From assembly GCA_003645215.1 (NCBI GenBank), contig QNEM01000120.1:1-6537 (forward strand): a DNA stretch of 6,537 nucleotides. Reading direction: 5' to 3'. Shown piece by piece: positions 5,769 to 6,537 of the stretch (position 1 is its first letter; every line of letters begins with the position of its first letter). The notes below the pieces were generated by a model that saw only the letters and a list, made by a program, of their open reading frames with translations, was not told where the DNA came from and did no database searches. A program made the translations under genes and the position numbers. The DNA is from Gammaproteobacteria bacterium (GTDB lineage Bacteria > Pseudomonadota > Gammaproteobacteria > Eutrophobiales > Eutrophobiaceae).

Positions 5769-6503
5769 TTATTTCTTCCGTTTATCACGAATATAAAGTG
5801 CCTTTGAATTAGTAGTGCCTATTTGCCTTTCTTCTATGTCAAAAAGCTTTGTAGCAGTAACCAGTTCACCCAGTTTTCCATATCCGTAATTACGTGGGTC
5901 AAACTCAGATGATTGCTTTGCTATATTGCTACCGACAGGTCCAAGCTGTGCCCACCCACTTTCATCGGAGGAAGCTTCAACTGCATTACGTAACAGGCTT
6001 ACCAGTTTTGTATCTTGTTTTAATTCGTTGCTAGGCTTTTTGGCAATAGCTTCACTTTCATCAGTTTTTGCTCGAAGAACCTCTGTATAAATAAATTTGT
6101 CACAGGCAGAAACAAAAGAAGATGGCGTCTTTTTTTCACCAAAGCCATAAACCAATAATCCCGATTCTCTAATCCTTGACGCTAGCTTGGTAAAATCACT
6201 ATCACTTGACACTATACAGAATCCGTTAAAGTTGCTGGTGTACAATAAATCCATTGCATCAATAATCATTGCGCTATCAGTTGCATTTTTCCCTTTTGTA
6301 TATGCAAATTGCTGCATCGGTTGGATAGAGTGTTCTAGTAGGACTTCTTTCCATCCTTTTAGGCTTGGCGCTGTCCAGTCACCATAGATTCTTTTAACAC
6401 TAGCCACCCCATAATTAGCGATCTCTGCAAGTAAATTATCAATAATGGCAGGCTGAGCATTGTCTGCATCTATTAGTACAGCTAGCTTGGTTATATGTTC
6501 CAT
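5769..6503 (-). CDS. NYN (PIN-like) nuclease domain protein with C-terminal OST-HTH/LOTUS-like domain
   Basis: The product has 244 residues. The N-terminal NYN domain (about 5-145, LabA/DUF88 type) has the expected acidic metal-site residues: D12 and D14 in LIDADN, D76 in KNATDSAMIIDAMDLL, and D101 and D103 in SSDSDF, followed by VYGFGEKKTP. A polar linker of about 20 residues rich in Lys, Glu and Ser leads to a winged-helix-like region (about 163-236) with LVSLLRNAV, GWAQLGPVGSNI, FDPRNYGYGKLGELV and ALYIRDKRKK, the pattern of the OST-HTH/LOTUS domain found at the end of many bacterial LabA-like proteins. Known for the families: NYN domains belong to the PIN-like nuclease superfamily, and LOTUS domains bind RNA. 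The product is probably a cytoplasmic RNA-processing or RNA-decay enzyme; its target is unknown. All acidic residues are present, so activity is expected. The start at 6503 has only a weak GAAGAAAA-like upstream site but begins right before the NYN first strand. Confidence 0.93.
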   Translation of the reverse strand: MEHITKLAVLIDADNAQPAIIDNLLAEIANYGVASVKRIYGDWTAPSLKGWKEVLLEHSIQPMQQFAYTKGKNATDSAMIIDAMDLLYTSNFNGFCIVSSDSDFTKLASRIRESGLLVYGFGEKKTPSSFVSACDKFIYTEVLRAKTDESEAIAKKPSNELKQDTKLVSLLRNAVEASSDESGWAQLGPVGSNIAKQSSEFDPRNYGYGKLGELVTATKLFDIEERQIGTTNSKALYIRDKRKK

Positions 6504-6537
6504 AATTTTCTTCTACTTCTAACTAGGGTTTAAGGGA
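6504..6537. other. Upstream edge of the NYN gene
   Basis: Only 34 bases remain. On the minus strand they contain a purine-rich AGAAGAAAA just before the ATG, a weak ribosome binding site. No promoter can be recognised, and it may lie outside the window. Confidence 0.4.

Overview
The window looks like ordinary chromosomal DNA of a Gram-negative bacterium, most likely a gammaproteobacterium. An AsmA-type envelope protein and an ABC1/UbiB-family kinase fit a proteobacterial cell with an outer membrane and respiratory quinones. Base composition is moderately AT-rich and even throughout. I see no mobile elements, tRNA or rRNA genes, CRISPR arrays or broken genes. The organism cannot be named from this sequence alone.

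Layout. (1) Positions 1-1796, minus strand: a large AsmA-family gene with no stop inside the window, so its C-terminal end is missing. (2) Positions 1797-2036: a 240-base divergent intergenic region. It holds a near-perfect FNR/CRP-superfamily-like palindrome placed as an activator site would be for the rightward genes, and a TATAAT on the other strand. (3) Positions 2037-5600, plus strand: three closely spaced genes that look like one operon. They encode a nearly proline-free helical protein, an ABC1/AarF/UbiB-family atypical kinase with two C-terminal membrane helices, and a class V fold PLP enzyme that lacks the cysteine desulfurase cysteine. (4) Positions 5601-5768: a convergent intergenic region with a probable Rho-independent terminator for the rightward operon. 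(5) Positions 5769-6503, minus strand: a NYN (PIN-like) nuclease domain joined to a C-terminal OST-HTH/LOTUS-like RNA-binding domain. The last 34 bases are its upstream region.

How the genes may work together (inference). The helical protein and the kinase appear translationally coupled, because the kinase ribosome binding site lies inside the end of the upstream gene. ABC1 kinases act on membrane lipid or quinone metabolism and in some systems have small helical partners. The AsmA-type protein across the divergent promoter belongs to a family of envelope lipid-transfer proteins. A shared lipid or quinone theme is possible but unproven. The PLP enzyme's substrate is unknown. The NYN-LOTUS gene is convergent and probably unrelated.

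The items most worth following are the three-gene unit, the glycine in the kinase's alanine-rich loop, and the candidate FNR-like site. None of these proves a new system.
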